64,000 nt of DNA from Streptomyces olivaceus (GCF_000721235.1 NZ_JOFH01000008.1:1-64000); one strand, 5' to 3'. Counted from the stretch's first letter, positions 43,937 to 53,506 are shown. The notes: generated by a model from the sequence alone, not told the origin. Numbers and translations are program-made.

Positions 43937-45355
43937 TCAGCCCATCTCCTCCAGGGCCTTGCCCTTCGTCTCCTTGACGAACTTGAGCACGAAGGGGATG
44001 GAGAGCGCGGCGAAGATCGTGTAGATCACGTACGTGCCGGACAGGTTCCAGTCGGCCAGCGACGGGAAGCTCGCGGTGATGGCCCAGTTGGCGATCCACT
44101 GCGCGGAGGCGGCGACGCCCAGCGCGGCGGCGCGGAGGCGGTTGGGGAACATCTCGCCGAGGAAGACCCAGACGACCACACCCCACGACAGGGCGAAGAA
44201 GAGGACGAACACGTGGGCGGCGATCAGGGCGACCCAGCCCTGGGTGGCGGGAAGCTTGCCGTCGACGAGGTCGAAGGAGAAGGCCCAGGCCTCCAGTGCC
44301 AGACCGATCACCATGCCGACCGAGCCGATCAGGGCGAGCGGCTTGCGGCCGATGCGGTCCACGAAGATCATCGCGATCACGGTGCCGACGATGTTGATGA
44401 TCGACGTCGTGAACGAGTAGAAGAAGGAGTCCGTCGGGTCGACGCCGACCGACTGCCACAGCGTCGAGGAGTAGTAGAACGCGACGTTGATGCCGACGAA
44501 CTGCTGGAAGACCGACAGGCCGATGCCGATCCAGACGATCGGCTTGAAGAAGAAGCTGCCGCCCATGAGGTCCTTGAAGGAGGACTTCTCCTCACTGTGC
44601 ATGGCGTGCTCGATCTCGGTGACGCGGGCGTCGAAGTCCACGTCCTTGCCCTCGACCTCCGCGAGGATCTCCTTGGCGCGCTCGCGCTTGCCGACGGAGA
44701 TCAGGAAGCGGGGGGACTCCGGGATGGCGAAGGACAGCAGGCCGTAGAGGACGGCCGGGACGACCATGACGCCGAGCATGACCTGCCAGGCCTCCAGGCC
44801 CATCAGCTCACCGCGCTGGTCGCCGCCCGCGGCGTTCAGCAGACCCCAGTTGACCAGCTGCGACACGGCGATGCCGATGACGATCGCGGCCTGCTGGAAG
44901 GAGCCGAGCCGGCCGCGGTAGGCGGGCGGGGAGACCTCAGCGATGTAGGCCGGGCCGATGACGGAGGCCATGCCGATGGCGAAGCCGCCGATGACGCGCC
45001 ACATGGCGAGGTCCCACAGCGCGAAGGGCAGTGCGGAGCCGACGGCGCTGACGGTGAAGAGGACCGCCGCGATCTGCATGCAGCGGATCCGGCCGATGCG
45101 GTCGGCGATGCGGCCGGCGGTGGCGGCGCCGATGGCACAGCCGATCAGCGCGATGGCGACGACCTGCGCCAGGACCGCGGAGCCGACGTCGTAGCGGTCC
45201 CGGATGGCCTCGACGCCGCCGTTGATCACGGAACTGTCGTAGCCGAACAGGAAGCCGCCCATCGCGGCCGCCGCCGCGATGAAGATGACGTGCCCGAGAT
45301 GATCGGGGTGAGCCGTCCCGGCTCCTGGACTGGGCGCCTGCGATGTGCTGGCCAC
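43937..45355 (-). CDS. MFS sugar porter family transporter
   Basis: 472 residues from GTG 45355 with GAGGAG 5 nt upstream. Twelve membrane segments; sugar-porter signatures GFLFGYDSSVINGGVEAIRD, GRIADRIGRIRCM, PESPRFLISVGKRERAKEIL, QQFVGINVAFYYSSTLW and FVDRIGRKPLALIG. It imports a hexose or similar sugar by proton symport. A LacI-type operator palindrome overlaps its predicted promoter. I recall this gene (SCO5578 type) next to smc and the NCS1 permease in S. coelicolor. Confidence 0.93.
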   Translation of the reverse strand: MASTSQAPSPGAGTAHPDHLGHVIFIAAAAAMGGFLFGYDSSVINGGVEAIRDRYDVGSAVLAQVVAIALIGCAIGAATAGRIADRIGRIRCMQIAAVLFTVSAVGSALPFALWDLAMWRVIGGFAIGMASVIGPAYIAEVSPPAYRGRLGSFQQAAIVIGIAVSQLVNWGLLNAAGGDQRGELMGLEAWQVMLGVMVVPAVLYGLLSFAIPESPRFLISVGKRERAKEILAEVEGKDVDFDARVTEIEHAMHSEEKSSFKDLMGGSFFFKPIVWIGIGLSVFQQFVGINVAFYYSSTLWQSVGVDPTDSFFYSFTTSIINIVGTVIAMIFVDRIGRKPLALIGSVGMVIGLALEAWAFSFDLVDGKLPATQGWVALIAAHVFVLFFALSWGVVVWVFLGEMFPNRLRAAALGVAASAQWIANWAITASFPSLADWNLSGTYVIYTIFAALSIPFVLKFVKETKGKALEEMG

Positions 45356-45434
45356 GTGTACTCCTCGGGCTACCGGCAACGCTGCCGGGGTGGTTCGCCC
45401 TTCGAGGTGCCATCGAAGGAACCTGAAGGTAAAA

Positions 45435-45474
45435 GCAACGTTGCAGAGACTATGCCTTCAAGTTTCGAAGTCAA
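45435..45474 (-). promoter_or_regulatory. Promoter with LacI-type operator for the sugar transporter
   Basis: On the minus strand TTGACT (45474-45469), 16 bp, TAGTCT (45452-45447). Immediately downstream is the perfect palindrome GCAACGTTGC (45435-45444), a typical LacI/GalR-family half-site pair, placed where it would block transcription start. No LacI-type gene is in the window. Confidence 0.6.
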
Positions 45475-45573
45475 TAGGGCAGGAGGTGTGAGTTTGGAGA
45501 TGCCGAGGGCAGTCGATCGTTCAAGAGTTGAAGAAGCGGGGAGGTCGAGCCCGAAAGCGGGACGGGGCCGGCC

Positions 45574-48500
45574 TCAGGACTGGCGCAGCCGCTGGCTGAT
45601 GACCTTCGACACGCCGTCGCCCTGCATCGAGACGCCGTACAGCGCGTCCGCGACCTCCATCGTGCGCTTCTGGTGCGTGATGACGATCAGCTGCGACGCC
45701 TCCTGCAGCTCCTGCATGATCCGGATCAGCCGCTGCAGATTGGTGTCGTCGAGGGCCGCCTCGACCTCGTCCATGACGTAGAACGGGCTCGGCCGCGCCT
45801 TGAAGATCGACACCAGCATGGCCACCGCGGTCAGCGAGCGCTCCCCGCCGGAGAGCAGCGAGAGCCGCTTGACCTTCTTGCCCGGCGGCCTGGCCTCGAC
45901 GTCCACACCCGTGGTGAGCATGTTGTCGGGGTCGGTCAGGATCAGCCGCCCGTCGCCGCCGGGAAAGAGCCGGCTGAAGACACCCTCGAACTCCCGGGCG
46001 GTGTCCCGGAAGGCCTCGGTGAAGACCTGCTCGACGCGCTCGTCGACCTCCTTGACGACCTGGAGCAGGTCGGCGCGGGTCTTCTTCAGGTCCTCCAGCT
46101 GCTCGCTGAGGAACTGGTGCCGTTCCTCCAGCGCCGCGAACTCCTCGAGGGCCAGCGGATTGACCTTGCCGAGCTGCTGGTAGGCGCGCTCGGCGGACTT
46201 CAGCCGCTTCTCCTGCTCGGAGCGGACGAAGGGCCGGGGCAGGTTGCGCGGGTGCTCCGGGTCCTGCGGAAGCTCCTCGCCCTCGGCGGGGGGCGAGGGC
46301 GGCACCGGTTGATGGGGGCCGTACTCGGCCGCGAGCCCCGCCGGTTCCACACCGAGTTCCTCCAGCGCCTTGGTCTCCAGCTGCTCGATGCGCAGCCGCT
46401 TCTCGGCGCCGAGTACCTCGCCCCGATGGACTGAATCCGTCAACTTGTCCAGCTCCGCCTTGAGGTCGCGCCCGGCAGTGCGCGCGGCGGTCAGTTCCTG
46501 CTCGCGCCGGGCCTTGGCCGCCTCGGCGACGGCGCGTTCCGCGTCGGCGCGGGTCAGCGAGACCTCGACGTGGGCGAGCAGCTGCCGGGCACCGGCGGCG
46601 ACCGCCTCGGCGACGGCCGCCTCGTGCCGCAGCCGGGCCCGCCGCTGTTCGGCACGCGCGCGTGCCTCGCGTTCGGCGCGGGCGGCCCGGTCCAGGGAGT
46701 CCGCCCGTCCGGCCAGTCCCTTGACCCGCTCCTCGTGCGTACGGACCTGGAGACGGGCCTCCATCTCGGTCTGCCGGGCGTTGGCACCGTCGGCGGCGAG
46801 CCGGTCGCGGGCGGCGGTGTCGGGCTCCTCCTCGACCGGGAGCTCCTCGGCGACGGCGAGCCGCTCGGCCAGCTCCTCCACGTCCGCCAGCGCCCTGTCC
46901 AGCGCCTCCTGCGCCCGGGCCGCGGCGGCGGCGGACCGTTCCGCCTCACCGGCGGCGCCCCGGGCCTGGCCCGCGAGCCGGCCCAGCTGCTGGGCGACGG
47001 ACGACTTCTCGCGGTCGGCGGCCCGGCGCCGCTCCCCCAGCTCCTCGACGAGCGCCGCGCACTCCCGCCGCCGTCCGACGGCCGCCTCCTGCGCCCCGGC
47101 CAGCGCCTCGCACCGCACGCCCAGCTCCTCCAGTTCGGCGGCGGCCCGGTCCACGGACGCCTGCACCTCCAGGAGGCTGGGCGCCCCGGCCGAACCGCCC
47201 TGCGCGAAGTGCGCGCCGAGCAGGTCGCCGTCGGCGGTCACGGCGGTCAGTCCGGGCCGGGCGTAGACGAGGTCCTCGGCGTCCTCCAGGGTGTCCACGA
47301 CGACGATCCCGCGCAGCAGCCGCCGTACGGCGGGCATCAGGTCGGAAGGACCACGCACGAGATCGGCGGCGTACGGGGGCCCGTCACCGCGCGGCTCGTC
47401 CACTGCGTCGTCGGGGGCGCCGGCGAGCAGCAGCGCGGCCCGGCCCGCGTCCTGCTTGCGCAGCAGGCGTACGGCGTCGGCGGCGGCCGCCGGGGAGGTC
47501 ACCGCGAGGGCGTCGGCGGCGGCACCGAAAGCGGTGGCGAGGGCGGCCTCGTGGCCGGGTGTGACGGTGAGCAGCTCGGCGACCGGTCCGAGCAGGCCGG
47601 TGAGCCGGTCCCCCGCGGCGAGCACCGCTCCGGTGCCGTCCTTGCGGCGCAGTCCGAGCGCGAGCGCCTCGTGGCGGGCCTGGGTGGCGGCGCGGGCGCG
47701 TTCCGCAGCGGTGGCCTCTTCGCGGGCGGCGGCGAGGGCGGCCTCCGCCTCGGCCAGCCCGCGCTTGGCGGCCTCGTGCCGCTCGGCGAGTTCCTGGTCG
47801 TCGGCGTCGAGCCCGTCGACCTCGGCCTGGAGGGTCTCGTACTCCTCCTGGGCGGCCGCCGCTCGCTCCTGGGACGCGTCGCGTGCCTCGGCCAGCCGCT
47901 CGATCTCGGCCTGCGCGGAGGCGGCGCGCGAACGGGCGGTGCCGACCTGCCCGCTGAGCCGGGCCAGGCCCTCGCGGCGGTCGGCGATGGCGCGGGCGGC
48001 GTCCTTGAGGCGGCGCTCCTCCTGGGCCAGCTCGCGTTCGAGGTCCGCGCGGTGGGCGACGGTGTCCTCCAGGGCGTGCTCGGCCGCCTCCAGGGCCGCT
48101 TCGAGTTCGGCCTCCTGCTCCCGGACGCGGGCGGCCTCGCGCTCCAGCTCCTCCGGGTCGCGGCCACGGCGTTCCTCGGGCGGTGCGGAGGTGGCGCTCT
48201 TCACGCGGGCGTCGGCGAGTGAGACGGTGCCGCGCACCCGTTCGGCGAGCTGGGAGAGCTCGTACCAGGTCTGCTGGGCGCGCTGGAGCCGCGGGGCGAG
48301 GCGGCGCACCTCGTCCTCCAGGTCGGCCTCGCGGCGCAGTGCCCGGCCGAGCTCCTGCTCGGCGGCCTCCTTGCGTTCCTTGAGCGCGGCCTCGTCGGCG
48401 ATCTCGGCCTGCAGCGCGTCGCGCAGCCGTACGAGGTCGTCGGCGAGGAGCCGCAGCCGGGCGTCGCGGAGGTCGGCCTGGATGACGGCGGCCCTCCTGG

Positions 48501-49134
48501 CGACCGCCGCCTGCCGGCCCAGCGGCTTGAGCTGGCGCCGCAGTTCGTCGGTGAGGTCCTGCACGCGCGCGAGGTTGGCCTGCATCGCGTCCAGCTTCCT
48601 GAGCGCCTTCTCCTTGCGCTTGCGGTGCTTGAGGACGCCGGCGGCCTCCTCGATGAAGGCGCGGCGGCCCATCGGGTCCGCGTGCAGGACGGAGTCGAGC
48701 TGGCCCTGTCCGACGATGACGTGCATCTCGCGGCCGATGCCGGAGTCGGAGAGGAGTTCCTGGATGTCCAGGAGGCGGCAGGTGTCGCCGTTGATCTGGT
48801 ACTCGCTGCCGCCGTTACGGAACATGATCCGCGTGATGGTGACCTCGGCGTACTCGATGGGCAGGGCCCCGTCGGAGTTGTCGATGGTCAGGGACACCTC
48901 GGCCCGGCCGAGCGGGGGGCGGCCGGTGGTGCCGGCGAAGATGACGTCCTCCATCTTGCCGCCGCGCAGCGACTTGGCGCCCTGTTCGCCCATGACCCAG
49001 CTGAGCGCGTCGACGACGTTGGACTTGCCCGAGCCGTTCGGTCCGACGACGCACGTGATGCCGGGCTCGAACCGGAGCGTGGTCGCGGAGGCGAACGACT
49101 TGAACCCGCGCAGGGTGAGGGCCTTCAGGTGCAC
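45574..49134 (-). CDS. smc: Chromosome partition protein SMC
   Basis: 1186 residues from GTG 49134 (MHLKALTLRGFKSFAS). Head: CVVGPNGSGKSNVVDALSWV (Walker A), RLSLLSGGERSLTAVAMLVS (ABC signature), PFYVMDEVEAALDD (Walker B). Two long coiled coils, rich in Ala/Glu/Arg, flank a central hinge (GLLGPVAELLTVTPGHEAAL). SMC with ScpA/ScpB compacts and segregates chromosomes, important in sporulating hyphae. The frame extends 11 codons upstream of the chosen start. Confidence 0.97.
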   Translation of the reverse strand: MHLKALTLRGFKSFASATTLRFEPGITCVVGPNGSGKSNVVDALSWVMGEQGAKSLRGGKMEDVIFAGTTGRPPLGRAEVSLTIDNSDGALPIEYAEVTITRIMFRNGGSEYQINGDTCRLLDIQELLSDSGIGREMHVIVGQGQLDSVLHADPMGRRAFIEEAAGVLKHRKRKEKALRKLDAMQANLARVQDLTDELRRQLKPLGRQAAVARRAAVIQADLRDARLRLLADDLVRLRDALQAEIADEAALKERKEAAEQELGRALRREADLEDEVRRLAPRLQRAQQTWYELSQLAERVRGTVSLADARVKSATSAPPEERRGRDPEELEREAARVREQEAELEAALEAAEHALEDTVAHRADLERELAQEERRLKDAARAIADRREGLARLSGQVGTARSRAASAQAEIERLAEARDASQERAAAAQEEYETLQAEVDGLDADDQELAERHEAAKRGLAEAEAALAAAREEATAAERARAATQARHEALALGLRRKDGTGAVLAAGDRLTGLLGPVAELLTVTPGHEAALATAFGAAADALAVTSPAAAADAVRLLRKQDAGRAALLLAGAPDDAVDEPRGDGPPYAADLVRGPSDLMPAVRRLLRGIVVVDTLEDAEDLVYARPGLTAVTADGDLLGAHFAQGGSAGAPSLLEVQASVDRAAAELEELGVRCEALAGAQEAAVGRRRECAALVEELGERRRAADREKSSVAQQLGRLAGQARGAAGEAERSAAAAARAQEALDRALADVEELAERLAVAEELPVEEEPDTAARDRLAADGANARQTEMEARLQVRTHEERVKGLAGRADSLDRAARAEREARARAEQRRARLRHEAAVAEAVAAGARQLLAHVEVSLTRADAERAVAEAAKARREQELTAARTAGRDLKAELDKLTDSVHRGEVLGAEKRLRIEQLETKALEELGVEPAGLAAEYGPHQPVPPSPPAEGEELPQDPEHPRNLPRPFVRSEQEKRLKSAERAYQQLGKVNPLALEEFAALEERHQFLSEQLEDLKKTRADLLQVVKEVDERVEQVFTEAFRDTAREFEGVFSRLFPGGDGRLILTDPDNMLTTGVDVEARPPGKKVKRLSLLSGGERSLTAVAMLVSIFKARPSPFYVMDEVEAALDDTNLQRLIRIMQELQEASQLIVITHQKRTMEVADALYGVSMQGDGVSKVISQRLRQS

Positions 49135-49564
49135 GCCGTCGGACTCTACCTTTCGGACATGTCTCACTCCATGAACCGGTGAACCGCCGCGGTTTCACCG
49201 GTGAACGCGCAGGGCACATCAGACGTTGAAGAGGGTGAAAGGTTGCGCGGGGCAGGGAAAAGGGGTCGGCGCCGGCTGCGGACCCGGCGGGGCACGGACC
49301 GAAGACACCCCAAGAAGCGGAGAGAAGCGGGGACAGGGGGAGACGGAAAGAAAGAAGGGACGCCGAAGCGTCCCTTGCAGACTCTGACACCCGAGCGGCG
49401 GTACGGGCTGACCCGACCACTGCGGTGCCATGGTGGAGCGGTGCAGTGATCGAAGTGCTGCAGTGATTCTGATCTGCAGTGATCGAAGTGCTGCGGTGAT
49501 CTGATTCTGCGGTGATCGAAGTGCTGCGGTGATCGAGCGGTGCAGAGATCAAGCGGTGCAGTGA
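49135..49564. other. 430-bp region upstream of smc
   Basis: From smc outward: a dyad/direct-repeat block at 49171-49207 (ACCGGTGAAC twice, 23 bp apart, and the palindrome TTCACCGGTGAA), a purine-rich stretch, a strong UUCG-loop terminator at 49355-49376 and a 33-bp tandem repeat array at 49444-49567. No gene is convincing. Confidence 0.7.
49355..49376 (-). terminator. UUCG-tetraloop terminator downstream of the 70-aa gene
   Basis: On the minus strand AAGGGACGC-TTCG-GCGTCCCTT forms a perfect 9-bp stem capped by a UUCG tetraloop and followed by CTTTCTTTCC. A strong intrinsic terminator for transcripts coming from the gene at 49565-49777; smc must therefore have its own promoter. Confidence 0.9.
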
Positions 49565-49567
49565 TCA
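49444..49567. repeat. 33-bp tandem repeat array between the 70-aa gene and smc
   Basis: Three near-identical 33-bp units start at 49444, 49477 and 49510 (CAGTGATCGAAGTGCTGC...), then shorter relics at 49543 and 49559. Each unit contains two CWGYGGTGAT/CAGTGAT-like half motifs, giving many TGATC boxes at roughly regular spacing. Confidence 0.9.
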
Positions 49568-49777
49568 GGTGAGCGCAGGCTCCGCCTGGTGTGCGTCAAC
49601 GCTCTCCATGCTCTCCATGATCCTGTCGTGAGAAGCGGCAGCCGCCAGCGCGTCGTTCTCCGCCTGGATTCGTCCGAGCTCGGATTCCAGGTCCTGGACG
49701 CGCTGCTGGAGCCGTCGCATCTCGGCGAGGAGTCGAGGGTCGGAGCCGCCGACGTAACCGAGAAGCGCCTTTGCCAT
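49565..49777 (-). CDS. Small conserved hypothetical protein with a coiled coil
   Basis: 70 residues from ATG 49777 (MAKALLGYVGGSDPRLLAEM), with GGAGGA upstream. A conserved-looking N-terminal MAKALLGYVG is followed by a heptad-like helix RRLQQRVQDLESELGRIQAE. I believe similar small proteins are widespread in actinobacteria, but I know no function. The frame is open 35 codons further upstream into a structured non-coding segment, which I do not include. Confidence 0.75.
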   Translation of the reverse strand: MAKALLGYVGGSDPRLLAEMRRLQQRVQDLESELGRIQAENDALAAAASHDRIMESMESVDAHQAEPALT

Positions 49778-50156
49778 GATGGATGGTCCTCCACAATGAG
49801 TGACCGACCGAAGCGGTGTGGGTCGTGAGGGAATCGCACCCGCGGTGCTTGGCACTTTGGAGTTTTTCTGCCGTTCAACCATGCCAAACAGCTAAGGTGC
49901 GCGGGGCTTTCAGCGTCTCACCAAAAAGTTTGACGGTCAACACGATCACGCCCCGTATCGACGGGTGCCCGGGGGCACGCGGCCGGGAAGCCGGCACCGC
50001 GGCGACTCCTGCGGGCCCCTCGGGGCGTGTCGGCCGATCTGCCTGCGGAGCGTTCCACGCGCCGCCCTCCTTGGCAACCACCTGCCCGTTTCCTCCTCGG
50101 CCACCCCTCGCGGGCGCCCGCCCCGGGCTCCGGTCGGGCCCGTCGGGGACCGGACG
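49778..50156. other. 379-bp region between acylphosphatase and the 70-aa gene, with a structured segment
   Basis: The 49825-49900 part, read on the minus strand, has nested complementary segments (TTTGGCA with TGCCAAG; GCACC-GCG-GGTGC) and a tRNA T-arm-like GGTGCGATTCC, but no tRNA acceptor stem. The remainder is GC-rich with no gene seen. Confidence 0.45.
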
Positions 50157-50438
50157 TCAGCGGATGGCGAAGCCCTCGTAACCGCCGCGCGGTGTGTCCC
50201 AGATCTCGGTGACCCCGTCCACGCGTCCGGGCGTGTCGTCCCCGCGCAACCAGTCGAGGAGTCCCTCGCAGCGCTCCCGCGGGCCCTCCGCGACGACCTG
50301 GACGCGGCCGTCGCCCAGATTGAGAGCAAAACCACTCATCCCGCCGAGTTCGAGCGCCCTGGCCCGCGTGAACCAGCGGAAACCCACACCCTGGACCCGT
50401 CCGCGCACCCACGCGACCAGCCGTACATCCTCGCTCAT
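50157..50438 (-). CDS. acyP: Acylphosphatase
   Basis: 93 residues, full length. [20 protein letters not shown] carries the phosphate-binding loop with catalytic Arg; [17 protein letters not shown] carries the conserved Asn. It hydrolyses acyl phosphates such as carbamoyl phosphate or acetyl phosphate. Confidence 0.95.
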   Translation of the reverse strand: MSEDVRLVAWVRGRVQGVGFRWFTRARALELGGMSGFALNLGDGRVQVVAEGPRERCEGLLDWLRGDDTPGRVDGVTEIWDTPRGGYEGFAIR

Positions 50439-50641
50439 GACTGCAACCTAACCAGTCAATGTCTCGCCGGACACTTCACCCCCTGGTGCCATGCGGTAGC
50501 GTCCGCACCCAATGAATCTCATCTGAAACTCACTCCATCGTGTGAGTTCCGTGTTGATCGTGAGGACACGTCGACCGCGTGGGCCCGTCCCGGCCATCCG
50601 GGACCGGCCGGCGCGAGGACGAGGACGAGGAAGGCCAGGAC

Positions 50642-51844
50642 ATGGGACGCCACCGACGCTCCGCCGCCGGCCGCGCCGCCGCGGGCCGCGCCGCGGGCGA
50701 CCGGCAGACGGACGCCACGACGGGACCGGGCCACGGCCCGCAGGACCCGGTCGACCGGACCACGATGGGGATCGCGCCCTATCTCAACCCGGAGGCGTAC
50801 GCCGAGGTCCGCGCCAGGAGCGACGCCTACCTCTACGCGGACGACCCGGACGGCGAGGGCCCGCGGGCCGCCCGCACGGTCGCCTTCCCCAGCGGCGGAT
50901 ACGCCCCGGAGAGCGGCGGCCCGCAGCCCCAGGACGGTCACCGCCGCCGCCGCAAGAAGGCCGCCACGCCGGTCCGCACGGGGCTGCTCGGCGTGTCCGC
51001 CGCGGTCGCCCTCGGCACGGTGGCGGTGGCCACGGGTGCGGTGCCCGGTCTGGACAACTACCGGATCGGCGGCGGCAGCGGCGGGGGCGACCGGGTGCAG
51101 GCCCGGGACACCCCGACCAACAGCCCGTCGCAGCAGGGCGGCACCTCCGGCAGCGCCGACACCGGCCGGGGCGACGACGCCACCGCGAGCCGCGGCGGCG
51201 ACCGCTCCTCCTCGCCCTCCCGTTCCTCTTCTTCGGACTCCTCCCCTTCGGACTCCTCGTCCTCGTCTCCGGACAAGGACTCCTCGTCCCCCTCGCGCTC
51301 CTCGGACGAGTCCTCCGCACCGGCCTCGAAGCCGGCCGCCCCGGCCGGGACGCCGTCGAAGACGGGGAAGCCGGACACGCCGCCGAGCACCGATCCGAAG
51401 CCGGCGCCCTCGCGCTCGGCCACGAAGGAGCCCGCGCGGCCGAGCGCACCCGCCTCCGTCTCCGAGCAGGCCGCCGCCGAGGCCCAGGTGCTCAAGCTCG
51501 TCAACGACGAGCGGGCCAAGGTCGGCTGCAGTCCGGTGGCCGCGAACAGCGCCCTGCGCGAACTCGCCGAGGACTTCAGCGGGGCCATGGCCGCCCAGGG
51601 CTTCTTCGACCACACCGACCCGAGCGGCGCGACCCCTTGGGACCGGGCCGCGGCGGCCGGCATCAGCGGCCTCGGCGGCGAGAACATAGCCCGCGGCCAG
51701 GCCGACGCCCAGGCCGTGATGGACGCCTGGATGGACAGCCCCGGCCACCGCGCCAACATCCTGAACTGCGACTTCCAGACCCTGGGCGTCGGCGTCCACT
51801 TCGGTTCCGGCGGCCCCTGGTGGACGCAGGACTTCGGCTACTGA
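50642..51844 (+). CDS. CAP-domain (SCP/PR-1-like) secreted or anchored protein
   Basis: 400 residues from ATG 50642. Basic N-terminus, a single membrane segment at about 105-125 (GLLGVSAAVALGTVAVATGA), a long Ser/Pro/Asp-rich linker, then a C-terminal CAP domain: VLKLVNDERAKVGCSPVAAN, FFDHTDPSGATPW, GENIARGQADAQAVMDAWMD, SPGHRANILNCDFQTLGVGV. CAP domains are extracellular; in bacteria the role is often cell-wall associated and undefined. An internal Arg/Lys cluster before the membrane segment suggests N-in topology. Confidence 0.9.
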   Translation: MGRHRRSAAGRAAAGRAAGDRQTDATTGPGHGPQDPVDRTTMGIAPYLNPEAYAEVRARSDAYLYADDPDGEGPRAARTVAFPSGGYAPESGGPQPQDGHRRRRKKAATPVRTGLLGVSAAVALGTVAVATGAVPGLDNYRIGGGSGGGDRVQARDTPTNSPSQQGGTSGSADTGRGDDATASRGGDRSSSPSRSSSSDSSPSDSSSSSPDKDSSSPSRSSDESSAPASKPAAPAGTPSKTGKPDTPPSTDPKPAPSRSATKEPARPSAPASVSEQAAAEAQVLKLVNDERAKVGCSPVAANSALRELAEDFSGAMAAQGFFDHTDPSGATPWDRAAAAGISGLGGENIARGQADAQAVMDAWMDSPGHRANILNCDFQTLGVGVHFGSGGPWWTQDFGY

Positions 51845-51857
51845 GCCGGGCGCTCCG

Positions 51858-52733
51858 TCAGCCGGGTCGGTCGCCCGGGTTCAGGCCGAGCGCCCTGCGT
51901 ACGACGGCCTCCCGGAGCCGGACGGGCAGGAGCCGCATGAGGACCGCGTCCTGCAGGTAGCTGTGGTGGAGGTCGTAGCGCGGGGCCGGGTTCCTGGTGG
52001 TGACGACGCGGTGCACGGCGCGTACGACCCGGTCCATCGGGATGCCGTTGCGCGCCGAGCGGGCGGACCGCTGCCGGGCACGTCCGAGCGGGGCCTCGTA
52101 CACCGGCATCGACGGCGTGCGTCCGAGCTCGTCCTGGATGGCGGCGGCCATGGGCGTGTCGATCATGCCGGGGGCGATCACGGAGACACGGATGCCGAGC
52201 GCCGCGTACTCCATGCGCATGGCGGCGCTGAGGGCCTCCAGGCCGAACTTGCTCGCGGAGTAGGCGCCGGTGAACGGCAGGGTCCGGACACCGCTGGCGG
52301 AGCTCAGGTTCACGATGCGGCTCCCCTCGCCGAGCAGTGGCAGGAAGGCCCGGGTCACCGTGTGGGTGCCGACGACGTTGACCGCCAGTACGTCGGTGAG
52401 GGCGTCCGCCGTCAGGTCGACGAGGGGGCCGTTGGTGACGGTCCCGGCCACGTTGCACACGGCCCTCAGCGGAGCACCGGCGGCACGGTCCGCGGTCTCG
52501 GCCGACGCCCGGGCGACGCTCTTCTCGTCCCGCACGTCGAAGAGGAGGGGCGTGATGCTGCCGGGGGGAAGTTCCGCGGCCAGTTCGTCCAGGCCGGCGC
52601 GGCGGCGGGCGCCCGCGTAGACATGGAAGCCCTCGGCCGCGAGGAACCTGGTGGTCGCCCGTCCGATGCCGGAGCCGGCCCCGGTGACGAGGACGCTCTG
52701 CCGCGTGCCGTTCATGCCGTTCATGCCGTCCAT
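51858..52733 (-). CDS. Short-chain dehydrogenase/reductase
   Basis: 291 residues from ATG 52733 (GGAG 5 nt upstream); a second ATG at 52724 overlaps the MBL-hydrolase stop (ATGA). [20 protein letters not shown] (cofactor), [30 protein letters not shown] and YSASK (catalytic Tyr-Lys) are classical SDR. The extended C-terminal region suggests a lipid- or steroid-like substrate, but this is a guess. Co-transcribed with the MBL hydrolase. The N-terminal MDGMNGMNG comes from a 9-bp repeat. Confidence 0.88.
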   Translation of the reverse strand: MDGMNGMNGTRQSVLVTGAGSGIGRATTRFLAAEGFHVYAGARRRAGLDELAAELPPGSITPLLFDVRDEKSVARASAETADRAAGAPLRAVCNVAGTVTNGPLVDLTADALTDVLAVNVVGTHTVTRAFLPLLGEGSRIVNLSSASGVRTLPFTGAYSASKFGLEALSAAMRMEYAALGIRVSVIAPGMIDTPMAAAIQDELGRTPSMPVYEAPLGRARQRSARSARNGIPMDRVVRAVHRVVTTRNPAPRYDLHHSYLQDAVLMRLLPVRLREAVVRRALGLNPGDRPG

Positions 52734-53506
52734 GCCGTCTCCAGGTCGCTCGGGTCGTGGGCGGAGATGATGCGCAGCCCCGGATCGCCCCGGCGGTTCA
52801 GCTCCGCGAGGCGTTCCTGGTTCTCGAGGAGGCGGCGGTGGTTCTGCGCCGCTCCGCGCTCCATGAGGCGGACCGGCAGGGGCACCCTGGCCCGGCCGTC
52901 CAGAGTGCCCCAGTGGTAGAAGGCGTCGCCGCAGTGCAGGAGCCACCTCTCACCGGTGTCGACGGCGACGCAGACGTGACCGCGGGAGTGTCCGGGCGTC
53001 GCCACCAGGACGAAGCCCGGCGCCACCTCGGTCAGTTCCTTCGCCGCGGCGAACCCCCGCCAGCTCTCTCCGCCCGGCCGGTGCTCGACGAACCGCGGTC
53101 CGTGCGCCCACTGGGCCGGCCGGTAGCGGGTGCGCTCGCGGCGGGACGGCGAGCGGATGGCGCCGTCGATCTCGGCCGTCGTCGTGTGCACCCGGGCGTG
53201 CGGGAAGTCGGCCAGCCCTCCGACGTGGTCGAAGTCCAGGTGCGTGACGATGATGTGCCGTACGTCCTCGGCCCGGAATCCGAGCCGCTGTATCTGCCGT
53301 AACGCGGTCTCCTCGGGGTCGAGCACCGGTCTGATGACATGGCGCATGAAACCGACGCGGGCGACCGGGTCCTGGATGTCCCGGAGCCCGAATCCGGTGT
53401 CCACGAGCACCAGGCCGCTCGCCTCGGTCTCCACGCACAGGACGTGCGCGACCATGGGATAGGTCGGCATGTGCATCGTGCCGCAGTTCAGATGGTGCAC
53501 TTTCAC
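52721..53506 (-). CDS. MBL-fold metallohydrolase (AHL-lactonase-like)
   Basis: 261 residues. [19 protein letters not shown] provides the HxxxDH zinc site (His-x-Asp-x-Asp-His), [14 protein letters not shown] the third His, and CGDAFYHWG the bridging Asp. The arrangement is close to N-acyl homoserine lactonases and related lactone/ester hydrolases, but quorum-quenching activity cannot be asserted. Divergent from the HxlR gene, which is a likely regulator. Confidence 0.85.
   Translation of the reverse strand: MKVHHLNCGTMHMPTYPMVAHVLCVETEASGLVLVDTGFGLRDIQDPVARVGFMRHVIRPVLDPEETALRQIQRLGFRAEDVRHIIVTHLDFDHVGGLADFPHARVHTTTAEIDGAIRSPSRRERTRYRPAQWAHGPRFVEHRPGGESWRGFAAAKELTEVAPGFVLVATPGHSRGHVCVAVDTGERWLLHCGDAFYHWGTLDGRARVPLPVRLMERGAAQNHRRLLENQERLAELNRRGDPGLRIISAHDPSDLETAWTA

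Noticed and set aside
40908..44459. FAAL reading frame extended upstream through KAS III and the transporter
   Set aside because: Only residues after GTG 42617 match FAAL; the upstream part is shadow of other genes and the GTGA overlap fixes the start.
48815..49552. Minus-strand frame with repeated DHRSTSITA-type peptide upstream of smc
   Set aside because: It reads the 33-bp DNA repeat and then a wrong frame of smc; the repeat peptide is a consequence of the DNA repeat.
49444..49567. CRISPR array
   Set aside because: Units are directly adjacent with no unique spacers, only three copies exist, and no cas genes are present.
49825..49900. Functional tRNA gene or T-box leader
   Set aside because: There is a T-arm-like sequence but no matching 7-bp acceptor stem or regular anticodon arm, and no T-box consensus. 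Kept only as a structured segment.
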